Assembly: GCF_002531825.1 (NCBI RefSeq)
Contig: NZ_NWSX01000008.1
Coordinates: 62,001-126,000, forward strand
Direction of reading: 5' to 3'
DNA from: Rhizobium sp. J15
GTDB lineage: Bacteria; Pseudomonadota; Alphaproteobacteria; Rhizobiales; Rhizobiaceae
DNA: 64,000 bases
Translations under genes and position numbers: made by a program
Shown here: piece by piece, positions 16,616-27,649 of the stretch
How positions within the stretch are numbered: position 1 is the stretch's first letter
Layout: each line of letters begins with the position of its first letter
Notes under the pieces: generated by a model
The model's input: only the letters and a program-made list of their open reading frames with translations
What the model was told of the DNA's origin: nothing
Databases searched by the model: none

Positions 16616-19615
16616 ATGAAAAAAGGCGATCACCTCTTCCTAGTCGATGGTTCGGGATTCATTTTTCGGGCCTTTCACGCACTGCCGCCGCTGACGCGCA
16701 AAACCGACGGCCTGCCGGTCGGCGCCGTTTCCGGTTTTTGCAACATGCTGTGGAAGCTCTTGAGGGATGCGCGCAATACCGATGTCGGCGTCACGCCGAC
16801 CCATCTTGCCGTCATCTTCGACTATTCCGCCAAGACGTTCCGCAAGGATCTCTACGACGCCTACAAGGCCAATCGCTCGGCGCCGCCGGAGGAACTCGTT
16901 CCGCAATTCGGCCTCATAAGAGAGGCGACGCGGGCCTTCAACCTGCCCTGCATCGAGACCGAAGGCTTCGAGGCCGACGACATCATCGCCACTTACGCCC
17001 GCCTGGCCGAGGCATCGGGCGCCGATGTCACCATCGTCTCGTCAGACAAGGACCTGATGCAGCTCGTCACACCGAATGTCCACATGTACGACAGCATGAA
17101 GGACAAGCAGATCGGCATCCCTGACGTCATCGAGAAATGGGGCGTGCCGCCGGAAAAGATGATCGATCTGCAGGCGATGACCGGCGATTCCGTCGACAAC
17201 GTTCCCGGCATTCCGGGCATCGGCCCGAAGACTGCCGCCCAATTGCTCGAGGAATATGGCGATCTCGATACGCTGCTCGAACGCGCCACCGAGATCAAGC
17301 AGGTCAAGCGCCGGGAGACCATCCTCGCCAATATCGACATGGCAAAGCTTTCGCGCGAACTCGTGCGGCTGCGCATCGACGTGCCGCTCGATCTCGATCT
17401 CGATGCGCTGGTGCTGGAGCCGCAGGACGGACCGAAGCTGATCGGCTTCCTCAAGGCGATGGAATTCACCACGCTGACGCGCCGGGTCGCCGAAGTCTGC
17501 GATTGCGATGCGAGCGTCATCGAGCCGGCGGTCGTGCGCATCGAATGGGGTGATAAGGCCCACGGTCCCGATCTCAGCGTGGCAGAGCCGGAACCGGTCG
17601 CCGGCGGCATCCCCGATGTTGCCGGTGAAGCCGTGCCGGTGCCGCAGCGTGCGAAGGCGAAGGCCGCAGTCGAAGGCGCCTTTTCGCCGGCGGACCTTGC
17701 CAAGACGCGGGCCGAGGCCTTCGCGACGCTTCCCTTCGATCATTCCGCCTATGTGACGATCCGCGATCTCGCCACCCTCGACCGCTGGATCGCCGATGCG
17801 CGCGATACCGGCCTCGTCGCTTTCGATACCGAGACGACTTCGCTCGATGCGATGCAGGCCGAACTCGTCGGCTTCTCGCTGGCGATCGCCGACAATCTGG
17901 CCGATCCCACCGGCACGAAGATCCGCGCCGCCTATGTACCGCTCGCGCACAAGAACGGCGTCGGCGATCTGCTCGGCGGCGGCCTTGCCGAAAACCAGAT
18001 CCCGATGCGCGATGCCCTGCCGCGGCTGAAGGCTTTGCTGGAGGACGAATCGGTTCTCAAGGTCGCCCAGAACCTGAAATACGATTACCTGCTTATGAAG
18101 CGCTACGGCGTCGAAACCAGAAGTTTCGACGACACGATGCTGATTTCATACGTGCTCGACGCCGGCACCGGCGCCCACGGCATGGACCCGCTTTCGGAAA
18201 AATTCCTTGGCCATACGCCCATCCCCTACAAGGATGTGGCAGGCAGCGGCAAGGCCAACGTCACCTTCGATCTGGTCGATATCGACCGCGCCACCCATTA
18301 TGCCGCCGAAGATGCCGATGTGACGCTGCGCCTCTGGCTGGTGCTGAAGCCGCGGCTTGCGGGCGCGGGGCTGACCAGCGTCTACGAGCGGCTGGAACGG
18401 CCGCTGCTGCCGGTGCTGGCGCGCATGGAAGCGCGTGGCATCACCGTCGACCGGCAGATCCTGTCACGCCTCTCCGGCGAGCTCGCCCAGGGCGCCGCAC
18501 GCCTGGAGGACGAGATCTACACGCTGGCCGGCGAGCGTTTCAATATCGGTTCGCCGAAGCAGCTGGGCGATATCCTGTTCGGCAAGATGGGCCTTGCCGG
18601 CGGCAGCAAGACGAAGACCGGGCAATGGTCGACCTCCGCTTCGGTGCTCGAGGATCTCGCCGCCGCCGGTTTCGAACTGCCGCGCAAGATCGTTGACTGG
18701 CGCCAGCTCACCAAGCTGAAATCCACCTATACCGACGCGCTGCCCGGCTATGTCCATCCCGAAACAAAGCGGGTCCACACCTCCTATTCGCTGGCATCGA
18801 CGACGACGGGGCGCCTGTCCTCTTCCGAGCCGAACCTGCAGAACATTCCCGTGCGCACCGCCGAAGGCCGCAAGATCCGTACCGCCTTCATCTCGACGCC
18901 GGGCCACAAGCTGATCTCGGCCGACTACAGCCAGATCGAACTGCGCGTGCTCGCCCATGTCGCCGATATCCCGCAACTGACCAGGGCCTTCGAGGAGGGC
19001 GTCGACATCCATGCCATGACGGCGTCGGAAATGTTCGGCGTGCCCGTCGAAGGCATGCCGAGTGAGGTCCGCCGCCGCGCCAAGGCGATCAATTTCGGCA
19101 TCATCTACGGCATCTCGGCCTTCGGACTTGCCAACCAGCTTTCGATCGAGCGGTCGGAAGCCGGCGATTACATCAAGAAGTATTTCGAGCGCTTCCCCGG
19201 CATCCGCGACTATATGGACAGCCGCAAGGCGATGGCGCGCGACAAGGGCTATGTCGAGACGATCTTCGGCCGGCGAATCAACTATCCTGAGATTCGGTCT
19301 TCCAATCCATCCGTGCGCGCCTTCAACGAGCGCGCGGCGATCAACGCCCCGATCCAGGGCTCGGCCGCCGACGTCATCCGCCGGGCGATGATCAAGATGG
19401 AGCCGGCGCTTGTTGAAGCCGGCCTTGCCGAGCGCGTTCGCATGCTGCTGCAGGTGCATGACGAACTCATCTTCGAAGTCGAGGAGGAGGATGTCGAAAA
19501 GGCGATGCCCATCATCGTCTCGGTCATGGAAAACGCCACCATGCCGGCGCTCGAAATGCGCGTGCCGCTGAAGGTGGATGCGCGCGCCGCCACCAATTGG
19601 GACGAGGCCCACTAG
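16616..19615 (+). CDS. polA: DNA polymerase I
   Basis: A 999-residue polymerase for Okazaki fragment processing and repair synthesis. The 5'-3' exonuclease domain fills about residues 1-290 (F-E-A-D-D-I-I-A-T and S-S-D-K-D-L are visible). An alanine/proline-rich linker follows. The 3'-5' exonuclease domain keeps its acidic residues (F-D-T-E-T-T near 402, and the Y-A-A-E-D-A-D segment), so proofreading looks intact. The polymerase domain has D-Y-S-Q-I-E-L-R, R-R-R-A-K-A-I-N-F-G-I-I-Y-G and V-H-D-E. It is about 70 residues longer than the E. coli enzyme, mostly in the linker. No clear Shine-Dalgarno is visible. Confidence 0.97.
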   Translation: MKKGDHLFLVDGSGFIFRAFHALPPLTRKTDGLPVGAVSGFCNMLWKLLRDARNTDVGVTPTHLAVIFDYSAKTFRKDLYDAYKANRSAPPEELVPQFGLIREATRAFNLPCIETEGFEADDIIATYARLAEASGADVTIVSSDKDLMQLVTPNVHMYDSMKDKQIGIPDVIEKWGVPPEKMIDLQAMTGDSVDNVPGIPGIGPKTAAQLLEEYGDLDTLLERATEIKQVKRRETILANIDMAKLSRELVRLRIDVPLDLDLDALVLEPQDGPKLIGFLKAMEFTTLTRRVAEVCDCDASVIEPAVVRIEWGDKAHGPDLSVAEPEPVAGGIPDVAGEAVPVPQRAKAKAAVEGAFSPADLAKTRAEAFATLPFDHSAYVTIRDLATLDRWIADARDTGLVAFDTETTSLDAMQAELVGFSLAIADNLADPTGTKIRAAYVPLAHKNGVGDLLGGGLAENQIPMRDALPRLKALLEDESVLKVAQNLKYDYLLMKRYGVETRSFDDTMLISYVLDAGTGAHGMDPLSEKFLGHTPIPYKDVAGSGKANVTFDLVDIDRATHYAAEDADVTLRLWLVLKPRLAGAGLTSVYERLERPLLPVLARMEARGITVDRQILSRLSGELAQGAARLEDEIYTLAGERFNIGSPKQLGDILFGKMGLAGGSKTKTGQWSTSASVLEDLAAAGFELPRKIVDWRQLTKLKSTYTDALPGYVHPETKRVHTSYSLASTTTGRLSSSEPNLQNIPVRTAEGRKIRTAFISTPGHKLISADYSQIELRVLAHVADIPQLTRAFEEGVDIHAMTASEMFGVPVEGMPSEVRRRAKAINFGIIYGISAFGLANQLSIERSEAGDYIKKYFERFPGIRDYMDSRKAMARDKGYVETIFGRRINYPEIRSSNPSVRAFNERAAINAPIQGSAADVIRRAMIKMEPALVEAGLAERVRMLLQVHDELIFEVEEEDVEKAMPIIVSVMENATMPALEMRVPLKVDARAATNWDEAH

Positions 19616-19688
19616 CTCCTCCCTTAAAAAAGCGAAGATTTTTCCGATTTACGCAATTCATTGAAATCGCAGCGATTTACGCCCAGAA

Positions 19689-19709
19689 GCCGTATCGGAA
19701 CGATACGGC
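19689..19709 (+). repeat. 9-bp inverted repeat with GAA triloop, polA-ftsK spacer
   Basis: GCCGTATCG and CGATACGGC are perfectly complementary around GAA. It directly precedes the terminator-like hairpin and may form a double structure at the polA 3' end, or be an operator for the FtsK gene. Confidence 0.4.
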
Positions 19710-19710
19710 A

Positions 19711-19736
19711 GGAAGGAACTTATTAACCTTCCTTTT
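19711..19736 (+). terminator. terminator-like hairpin after polA
   Basis: GGAAGG (19711-19716) pairs with CCTTCC (19727-19732) and four T residues follow. It is weak by stem length. It also contains a TTAACC half-site of the CtrA type in its loop region, 46 bases before the FtsK start. Confidence 0.4.
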
Positions 19737-19770
19737 CTATCCCGGTAGGGTCGTAATTTGCCAAGCGTGA

Positions 19771-22128
<2,358 letters not shown>

Positions 22129-22138
22129 TTGATGGCGG

Positions 22139-22162
22139 GACGGAGTGCGGGCGCATTCCGTC
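22139..22162. terminator. hairpin between convergent ftsK and grpB-type genes
   Basis: GACGGAGTGC and GCATTCCGTC form a 10-bp stem (one G-T pair) with a four-base loop, ending exactly where the stop codon of the minus-strand gene begins. It has no T-run; it probably acts as a bidirectional 3' end structure. Confidence 0.5.
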
Positions 22163-22669
22163 TCACGGCCTCAGCGCCGCCAATCGCACCGTCTCGCTGA
22201 CGAATTCGGTCTTTCCGCCGGTATAGACGTCCCAGTCACCGCCTGCCTCCACAGCCAGCCGCCGTTTCAGTTCGGCATAGGCCGTCGCTCTCTCGGGATG
22301 GTCTCTGAGATAGTCGCGAAACAGGATGCGTTGCCGATGCGCGCGATTATCCGGTCCGCAAAGATAGAGCTTGAACCCGTACCCTTCACAGTCCCGGGTG
22401 AAGACCCATCGGCCTTCTCCATGAAGGTCGCCGTGAAAGGTGAAATCCGCCGCGCGCAACAGTTCGATCGCCGTCTGTAGTGCTTCGTCGGAAGTCGTCA
22501 CGGCATCGACGTCGATCTTCGGCTTGGCCGCCAGGCCGGGCACGGAGGTGCTACCGATATGATCGATGGAAAGTACGAGGCCTGGGAGTAGGGCGGAGAC
22601 CTCGGCGCTGATGTCGTCAAAAAGCAGCGGCCAGGAAGGGTCGTAATCGACAACTTTGATGGCGCGCAT
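22163..22669 (-). CDS. GrpB/UPF0157-family protein
   Basis: A 168-residue protein of the GrpB family, which belongs to the nucleotidyltransferase superfamily. Recognisable are the opening V-V-D-Y-D-P-S-W-P, the S-I-D-H-I-G-S-T-S-V-P-G-L-A-A-K-P-K-I-D-V-D core with its G-S-T-S and paired aspartates, and the downstream W-V-F-T-R-D. Family members are poorly understood, and the name GrpB does not mean a GrpE-like cochaperone. It follows phnN by 19 bases on the same strand and may be cotranscribed as the last gene of the phn operon, but no functional link to phosphonates is known. Confidence 0.85.
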   Translation of the reverse strand: MRAIKVVDYDPSWPLLFDDISAEVSALLPGLVLSIDHIGSTSVPGLAAKPKIDVDAVTTSDEALQTAIELLRAADFTFHGDLHGEGRWVFTRDCEGYGFKLYLCGPDNRAHRQRILFRDYLRDHPERATAYAELKRRLAVEAGGDWDVYTGGKTEFVSETVRLAALRP

Positions 22670-22688
22670 GTCGGCTTCTCGCTTGCGG

Positions 22689-23285
22689 TCACTGCACCTC
22701 GGCCAGGAGCCCGTCCAGAATCTCGATCATCTTCTGCTCGGCCTCTTCCAGCGAGCCGCTATTGTCGAGATCCGTCACGTCGTATTCGCCACGCACCGTC
22801 AGCGGTCCGCGGGCGAGCCGCGCCATGATATCCTCATGCGTCTCGCGTCCGCGCGCCTCCAGCCGGCCGGCGAGCACATCGGGGCGGGCGGTGACGTTGA
22901 TCACCTTCAGCCGCGGGAAGGCGGCCTGGAAACGGTGAAGCGCCGAGCGCGAACCGTTGGCGACGACGATATGGCCCTTCGACAGCGCCACCGAGACCTC
23001 GGCGGGAATGCCGTATTTCAGGCCGTGCGCCTCCCACCAGACGGCGAAGGAGCCCGACTGTTCCATGGCCGCAAAGCCTTGGAGGGAGACGGAAAGATGA
23101 TCCTCGCCGCCGGCGTCGCGGTGGCGGGTGATGACGCGGCGGGTGAAATGAACCTCGGCGCGGCCGGTGAAATGCCGGGCGGCAAGCTTCATCAGCGTGT
23201 CCTTGCCGGCGCCGCTCGGCCCGACGACGACGACCATGATGCCGTGCTCGGCTCCGGCTCCGGGATGGGGTTCGTGCGGCATCAT
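22689..23285 (-). CDS. phnN: ribose 1,5-bisphosphokinase PhnN
   Basis: A 198-residue P-loop kinase that converts ribose 1,5-bisphosphate to PRPP, recycling the sugar product of C-P lyase. Walker A G-P-S-G-A-G-K-D-T lies at about residues 22-30, and the overall pattern resembles guanylate kinase. Its start overlaps the phnM stop by four bases, so the two are translationally coupled. It is a late gene of the C-P lyase operon and its presence shows that the pathway ends in PRPP rather than a free sugar. Confidence 0.93.
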   Translation of the reverse strand: MMPHEPHPGAGAEHGIMVVVVGPSGAGKDTLMKLAARHFTGRAEVHFTRRVITRHRDAGGEDHLSVSLQGFAAMEQSGSFAVWWEAHGLKYGIPAEVSVALSKGHIVVANGSRSALHRFQAAFPRLKVINVTARPDVLAGRLEARGRETHEDIMARLARGPLTVRGEYDVTDLDNSGSLEEAEQKMIEILDGLLAEVQ

Positions 23286-24421
23286 GCGACACGGCGTCCC
23301 TGGCGCCAGACGGAGCGTGTCACCGGCACGCCGTGCGAACGGTGAACGCGGACGAGATCGGCCCGTAGCCCGGTTGCGATCCGGCCGCGATCGTCGAGGC
23401 TGACGGTGCGGGCGGGCGTTGACGTCACCATGGCGATCGCCTTCGGCAGCGTGATGCTCTCCACCTCGTCGGCGAGGATGAAAGGCGCGTGCAGCAGGCT
23501 GAGCGGCACGTAATCGGAGGAAAGCACGTCGAGCACGCCCATTTCGGCGAGATCGCGGGCGGCGATATTGCCCGAGTGGGATTTGCCGCGCACGATGTTC
23601 GGCGCGCCCATCAGCACGCTCATGCCGTGCTCGTGCGAGGCGCGGGCGGCATCGAAGCTGGTCGGGAATTCGGCAAGGCGCACGCCGTTGTCGATCGCCT
23701 CGTCGACATGCGACAGCGTCGCATCGTCATGGCTTGCGACGGTGATGCCGCGTTCGGCGCAGACCTTGGCGATGGCGTTGCGGTGCGGCGTCGAATTGCG
23801 CGCCGATTCCGCCTGGCGCTTGGCGACGAAACGGGCGAAGGCCTCGTCGCTGAGGCCGCGCTTCTTCTGGTAGTAGAAGATGTACTGATCCATGGTCTGG
23901 AACTGCCGCTGGCCGGGTGCATGATCCATCAGCGAGACGAGCCGTACATGCGGGTCCTTTTCGAAATCGGCGAAATGTTCGAGCACATTGTCGGCCGAGA
24001 CCTCGCAGCGAAGGTGGAGCAGGTGCTCGGCGCGCAGCCGCCCTTCCTTCTCCGCCGACTGGATGGCATCGGCCATCTCGCGCATCTCCCCATGCTCGAA
24101 ACCGCCGTCCTCGTCCGCCCCCATGCGCAGGCAGTCGAAGACGGTGGTGATGCCTGACGTGACGATCTGGGCGTCATGCGCCTGGACCGCCGCCGTCTTG
24201 TTCCAGCGGATGCCGGGACGCGGCTGGTAATGGCCTTCGAGATGGTCGGTGTGCAGTTCCACGAGGCCAGGGATGATGTAATCGCCATCGAAATCTTCGC
24301 CGGCTACCGATTTGCCTTCGGAGATATCGGCAATCTTGCCGTCGCGAATGAGCATCGAGCCTGTGAGGATGTCGTCCTCGAGAACGATGCGGGCATTGGA
24401 AAACACGGTCTCTTTGCTCAT
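23282..24421 (-). CDS. phnM: PhnM, ribosyl triphosphate pyrophosphohydrolase of the C-P lyase pathway
   Basis: A 379-residue amidohydrolase-fold enzyme that removes pyrophosphate from 5-phosphonoribosyl-1-triphosphate, giving the substrate of PhnJ. The metal-binding H-T-D-H-L-E-G-H segment (L-V-E-L-H-T-D-H) occurs near residue 56, V-A-S-H-D-D appears in the middle, and L-S-S-D-Y near the C-terminal third. The length matches the family. It follows the DUF1045 gene by 14 bases and overlaps phnN by four. Confidence 0.95.
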   Translation of the reverse strand: MSKETVFSNARIVLEDDILTGSMLIRDGKIADISEGKSVAGEDFDGDYIIPGLVELHTDHLEGHYQPRPGIRWNKTAAVQAHDAQIVTSGITTVFDCLRMGADEDGGFEHGEMREMADAIQSAEKEGRLRAEHLLHLRCEVSADNVLEHFADFEKDPHVRLVSLMDHAPGQRQFQTMDQYIFYYQKKRGLSDEAFARFVAKRQAESARNSTPHRNAIAKVCAERGITVASHDDATLSHVDEAIDNGVRLAEFPTSFDAARASHEHGMSVLMGAPNIVRGKSHSGNIAARDLAEMGVLDVLSSDYVPLSLLHAPFILADEVESITLPKAIAMVTSTPARTVSLDDRGRIATGLRADLVRVHRSHGVPVTRSVWRQGRRVA

Positions 24422-24435
24422 GGGCGTCTGATCTT

Positions 24436-25131
24436 TCAGCGTTTGGCGCCGGCAAGCGGCAGCCAGGAATGAACTTTGAACGGGGCGCCGCGCGTCTCCT
24501 CGGTGAAGACGGCAAGGCCGGAAATCAAAAGCGGCCGGCCGGTGAAACCGGCAAAACGTTCGGCCAGGATCGCCTTCATCACTGCGGCACGTGTCTCCGG
24601 CACCTGGCCGCTCAGTGTCATGTGAAAGCCGAAATCCTCCATGACGTAAGGATAACCCCAGCGCTGCAGATTGGCGCGCTGGCTGTCGCTGAGCTTCTCC
24701 GGATTGCGCCTGATGATATCGGCTTCGGAGAGTGCTGCGCGAAACGGCTCGAAGGATTTTACCACCTTCGCGGCGAAATCCTGAAGAGGTTGATGAAGAG
24801 AACCGGGAACAAGGGCAAAAAAACGGCCGAGCTGGCCAAGCACGAGCTCGGGGATCTCGAAAGCCGGCGTGCGCGTGGCAAATTCCTCGACAACCGCCAT
24901 GAGATCCTTCTCGGTGACGGAGGCGGCAAGCGAAAACGGCGCCTTGATCGTGGCGTGAAAGCCATAGCGCCGCGGGTCGGCGGTCAGCTCGAACTGCTCG
25001 GTGGCACTCAGCGTCTCGTGCTCCGGCGCAGGATAGGTCTCGCCGGTGAAGGCGTCGCGGCCGAGCCAGAGCGAGGCCGCGCCGGTCAGGGGATCATCCT
25101 TCGGCGGCGAGAAATAGAGAGCGTAGCGCAA
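24436..25131 (-). CDS. DUF1045 phosphonate-metabolism protein (2H phosphoesterase-like)
   Basis: A 231-residue protein of the family that recurs inside alphaproteobacterial phn operons. It has two H-x-T/S type motifs, F-H-A-T-I-K near residue 65 and F-H-M-T-L-S near 180, the hallmark of 2H phosphoesterases that open cyclic phosphates. It could process a cyclic ribose phosphate released by C-P lyase, but that is inference. No ATG fits; the best start is TTG at 25131 (L-R-Y-A-L-Y-F), with AGGAT upstream. The open frame continues further upstream over phnE only by chance. Confidence 0.8.
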   Translation of the reverse strand: MRYALYFSPPKDDPLTGAASLWLGRDAFTGETYPAPEHETLSATEQFELTADPRRYGFHATIKAPFSLAASVTEKDLMAVVEEFATRTPAFEIPELVLGQLGRFFALVPGSLHQPLQDFAAKVVKSFEPFRAALSEADIIRRNPEKLSDSQRANLQRWGYPYVMEDFGFHMTLSGQVPETRAAVMKAILAERFAGFTGRPLLISGLAVFTEETRGAPFKVHSWLPLAGAKR

Positions 25132-25274
25132 GGCTTTTATCCTGGGGATCGTCGAGACGGGGGAGCGCAATGTGCAGTGATTTGGCGGCGAACCGCAAGC
25201 AGGCTCCCGGCTAAAAGATTTCCGTGACAGAATGATGATGGCGGCAGCGCCGCCACCGCCTTTGAATTGGTGGG

Positions 25275-26618
25275 TCAGTGCGCTTTCGTGCCCATCAGCC
25301 GGTGGCGCAGCGCGTTCGAAGCCGCATCGAAGAGGAAGACGACGATCAGGATCAGAATGACCATGTAGGCGACGTTTTCCCAATTGGCGTTGGTGCGCAT
25401 GGCCTCCCAGAGTTTCAGCCCGATGCCGCCCGCGCCGACGGCGCCGATGATGGTCGCGCCGCGCACGTTCGATTCCCACTGATAGAGCGTCTGGCTGACG
25501 ATGACGGGGACGATCTGCGGCATAATGCCGTAACGGTGGACGAGCACGGCCTCGGCGCCGGTCGATTTGACGCCCTCCCGCGGCTTGTTGTCGATATTCT
25601 CCAGCCCTTCGGAATAGAGCTTCCCGAGCGTGCCTGTCTCGGTGAGGAAGATCGCGCCGGAACCGGCAAGCGGGCCGGGCCCGAAGGCGCGGGTCAGGAA
25701 CAGCGCCCAGATCAGCATGTCGACCGAGCGCAGGAAATCGAAGAAGCGCTTGAGGATCTGGTTCAAGAGGCGGTTCGGCGTGATGTTGCGCGCCGCCAGG
25801 AAGGCGAGCGGGAAGGCGGCGAGCGAGCCGAGCAGCGTTCCGAGAAATGCCATGACGATTGTCTGGAAGAGCTTGGTCCAGACGTCGCCATGCTGCCATT
25901 CGCTGTTGTTCCAGATATCGTCGAAGGCAAGCGACAGGTTGGACTGGTCGGGCTTGAGGCGCGGGCCGGAGACGATGAGGCTGATAACCTCGCCGGCCGG
26001 CTTGTCGAAGAAGGACGATTGCGGATCGAACAGAAAATTCGCCCAGCCGATGAAACGTTTGCGGATCTTCACGCGGTCGACGGAAATGCTGACGTCGCCG
26101 GCAAAGCCGAGATTTGCGAGCACGTTGTCGTCATAAACGGTCATCCAGCTCGGCACCCGTCCGACGACCTTGGGCGCGCCGCTCGAAACGTCGACGGGAA
26201 CGCTGATCCCGTGGGCTGTCACGATCGTCTGGCTTTTCGAAACGGTGATGCTCCGGCTCGTGCCGCTGACGGAAACGGTGATGCTGCCGTCCGGGTTGTT
26301 GACCAGCCAATCGGGATGCGGATTGTCGCCGAGCGGCGAGAAACGGGGATAACGCACCTCGATCGAGCCGTCGTCCTGAATACGAAATTCCGGCTGGACG
26401 TCGTAGCTTATCCATTGGCTGAGATAGATGCCGACGCGCTCCCAATGGGCTTCGGCGAAGAGCTTCGGCAGGTCGAAGAACCAGACGGCGTAGAGGCCGT
26501 AGAGCAGCGTCGCGATCGCGATCATCAGCCCGCCGAAACGCTGGCGGAACGATCGGTGGAAATATTCCGGATAGCGCGCTTCTATCTCGTTCATGCGGTT
26601 TGCGTCGATCACCGTCAT
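25275..26618 (-). CDS. phnE: phosphonate ABC transporter permease PhnE (second, with periplasmic insert)
   Basis: A 447-residue inner-membrane permease. After a first membrane segment (residues of about 30-52) there is a hydrophilic stretch of roughly 150-170 residues, probably periplasmic. The usual binding-protein-dependent permease domain follows, with the E-A-x-x-x-G loop that contacts the ATPase (V-G-A-G-G-I-G region). Ordinary PhnE proteins are about 260-320 residues, so the insert is unusual and may bind substrate or the PhnD protein. It starts eight bases after the other PhnE gene, and the two probably form a heterodimer. Confidence 0.9.
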   Translation of the reverse strand: MTVIDANRMNEIEARYPEYFHRSFRQRFGGLMIAIATLLYGLYAVWFFDLPKLFAEAHWERVGIYLSQWISYDVQPEFRIQDDGSIEVRYPRFSPLGDNPHPDWLVNNPDGSITVSVSGTSRSITVSKSQTIVTAHGISVPVDVSSGAPKVVGRVPSWMTVYDDNVLANLGFAGDVSISVDRVKIRKRFIGWANFLFDPQSSFFDKPAGEVISLIVSGPRLKPDQSNLSLAFDDIWNNSEWQHGDVWTKLFQTIVMAFLGTLLGSLAAFPLAFLAARNITPNRLLNQILKRFFDFLRSVDMLIWALFLTRAFGPGPLAGSGAIFLTETGTLGKLYSEGLENIDNKPREGVKSTGAEAVLVHRYGIMPQIVPVIVSQTLYQWESNVRGATIIGAVGAGGIGLKLWEAMRTNANWENVAYMVILILIVVFLFDAASNALRHRLMGTKAH

Positions 26619-26625
26619 GGCGGCC

Positions 26626-27585
26626 TCAATGTTGCAGGAGGAAAGCGTGCTCGCCGACGAGACGGCGGCGCAGCCATGCGGAGAACTGGTCGACGGCGAC
26701 GATCGTCACGAACAGCAGGAGCACGAGCGCCATCGTCTTGGCGCCGAAGCCGCGCGAGATCGAAAGCTTCAGCTCCTCGCCGATGCCGCCGCCGCCGACG
26801 GCGCCGATGATGGTCGAGGCGCGCACGTTGATTTCGAGACGGAGCAGCGCATAGGAGGTGAAATTCGGCATCACTTGCGGCAGTGCGGCGAAGCGCGCAC
26901 GCTCCCACCAGTTGGCGCCGACGGCCTTCATGCCCTCATGCGGCTTCATGTCGATGTTCTCGGCCACCTCGTAGAAGAGTTTGCCGAGGGCGCCGATCGT
27001 GTGCAGGGTAATGGCGATGATGGCCGCGACCGGCCCGATCGACAGGATCGCGGAAAACAGGCCGGCGATGACGATTTCGGGGAAGGCGCGCAGGAATTCC
27101 ATCAGCCGCTTGGAAAAGACGCGCAGCGGCCATGAACGTGTCAGGTTGCGCGCGGCAAAGAAGCTCAGGGGAACGGCAAAGATGAAGGCGACGATCGTCG
27201 AGATCAGCGCCACGTTGATCGTGACGATCATCAGCTCGAAATATTCAGGAATGTAGAAGTCGCCTGAGATATAGACGCGGCCCTTGTCGAAATTGAATTC
27301 CTCGCCGCCCTTGTCGTTGACGCTTGCTATGTCGAACAGCGCGCGCCAGACGTCGTTCCAATCCTTCGGGATGAGCCAGCTCAGGAAGTCGAAGAGATGC
27401 GGCAGCCGGTCGAAGAAATGACCGGCATTGCTCTCGTCGGCGAAGCGGACGGAGCTCACGAAAGCCGCAATGAGGATGACCAGGCCGAGCACGGTGTAGA
27501 AGCGGCGCCTGGCGACCATCCGCTCCCAGGCGGTGCCGATCTCCTCGGTGCTCTGCATATGCGGCTGTGTATCGGCAATAGTCAT
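26626..27585 (-). CDS. phnE: phosphonate ABC transporter permease PhnE (first)
   Basis: A 319-residue permease with about six membrane segments and the conserved cytoplasmic loop (G-A-V-G-G-G-G-I-G-E near the C-terminus) that engages PhnC. With the second PhnE it forms the transmembrane channel for phosphonates, and possibly phosphate, delivered by PhnD. It follows phnD by 64 bases; that spacer contains a strong hairpin which probably lowers expression of the permeases relative to the binding protein. Confidence 0.92.
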   Translation of the reverse strand: MTIADTQPHMQSTEEIGTAWERMVARRRFYTVLGLVILIAAFVSSVRFADESNAGHFFDRLPHLFDFLSWLIPKDWNDVWRALFDIASVNDKGGEEFNFDKGRVYISGDFYIPEYFELMIVTINVALISTIVAFIFAVPLSFFAARNLTRSWPLRVFSKRLMEFLRAFPEIVIAGLFSAILSIGPVAAIIAITLHTIGALGKLFYEVAENIDMKPHEGMKAVGANWWERARFAALPQVMPNFTSYALLRLEINVRASTIIGAVGGGGIGEELKLSISRGFGAKTMALVLLLFVTIVAVDQFSAWLRRRLVGEHAFLLQH

Positions 27586-27611
27586 GGACGCCTCGCACGA
27601 TCATAAGACAA

Positions 27612-27639
27612 AGGGCGGCCGTTTCCGGCCGCCCCTTTT
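27612..27639 (-). terminator. intra-operon hairpin between phnD and phnE
   Basis: GGGCGGCCG and CGGCCGCCC (27613-27621 and 27626-27634) form a 9-bp GC stem with a four-base loop. On the minus strand it lies just after phnD and lacks a long T-run, as in attenuators or stabilising 3' structures of binding-protein genes. Confidence 0.55.
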
Positions 27640-27649
27640 CGAAAGACAA

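Noticed and set aside
16424..16633. Minus-strand 69-codon frame upstream of polA
   Set aside because: Only its last ten codons have a plausible local start, and the composition does not resemble a protein; treated as a possible leader peptide instead.
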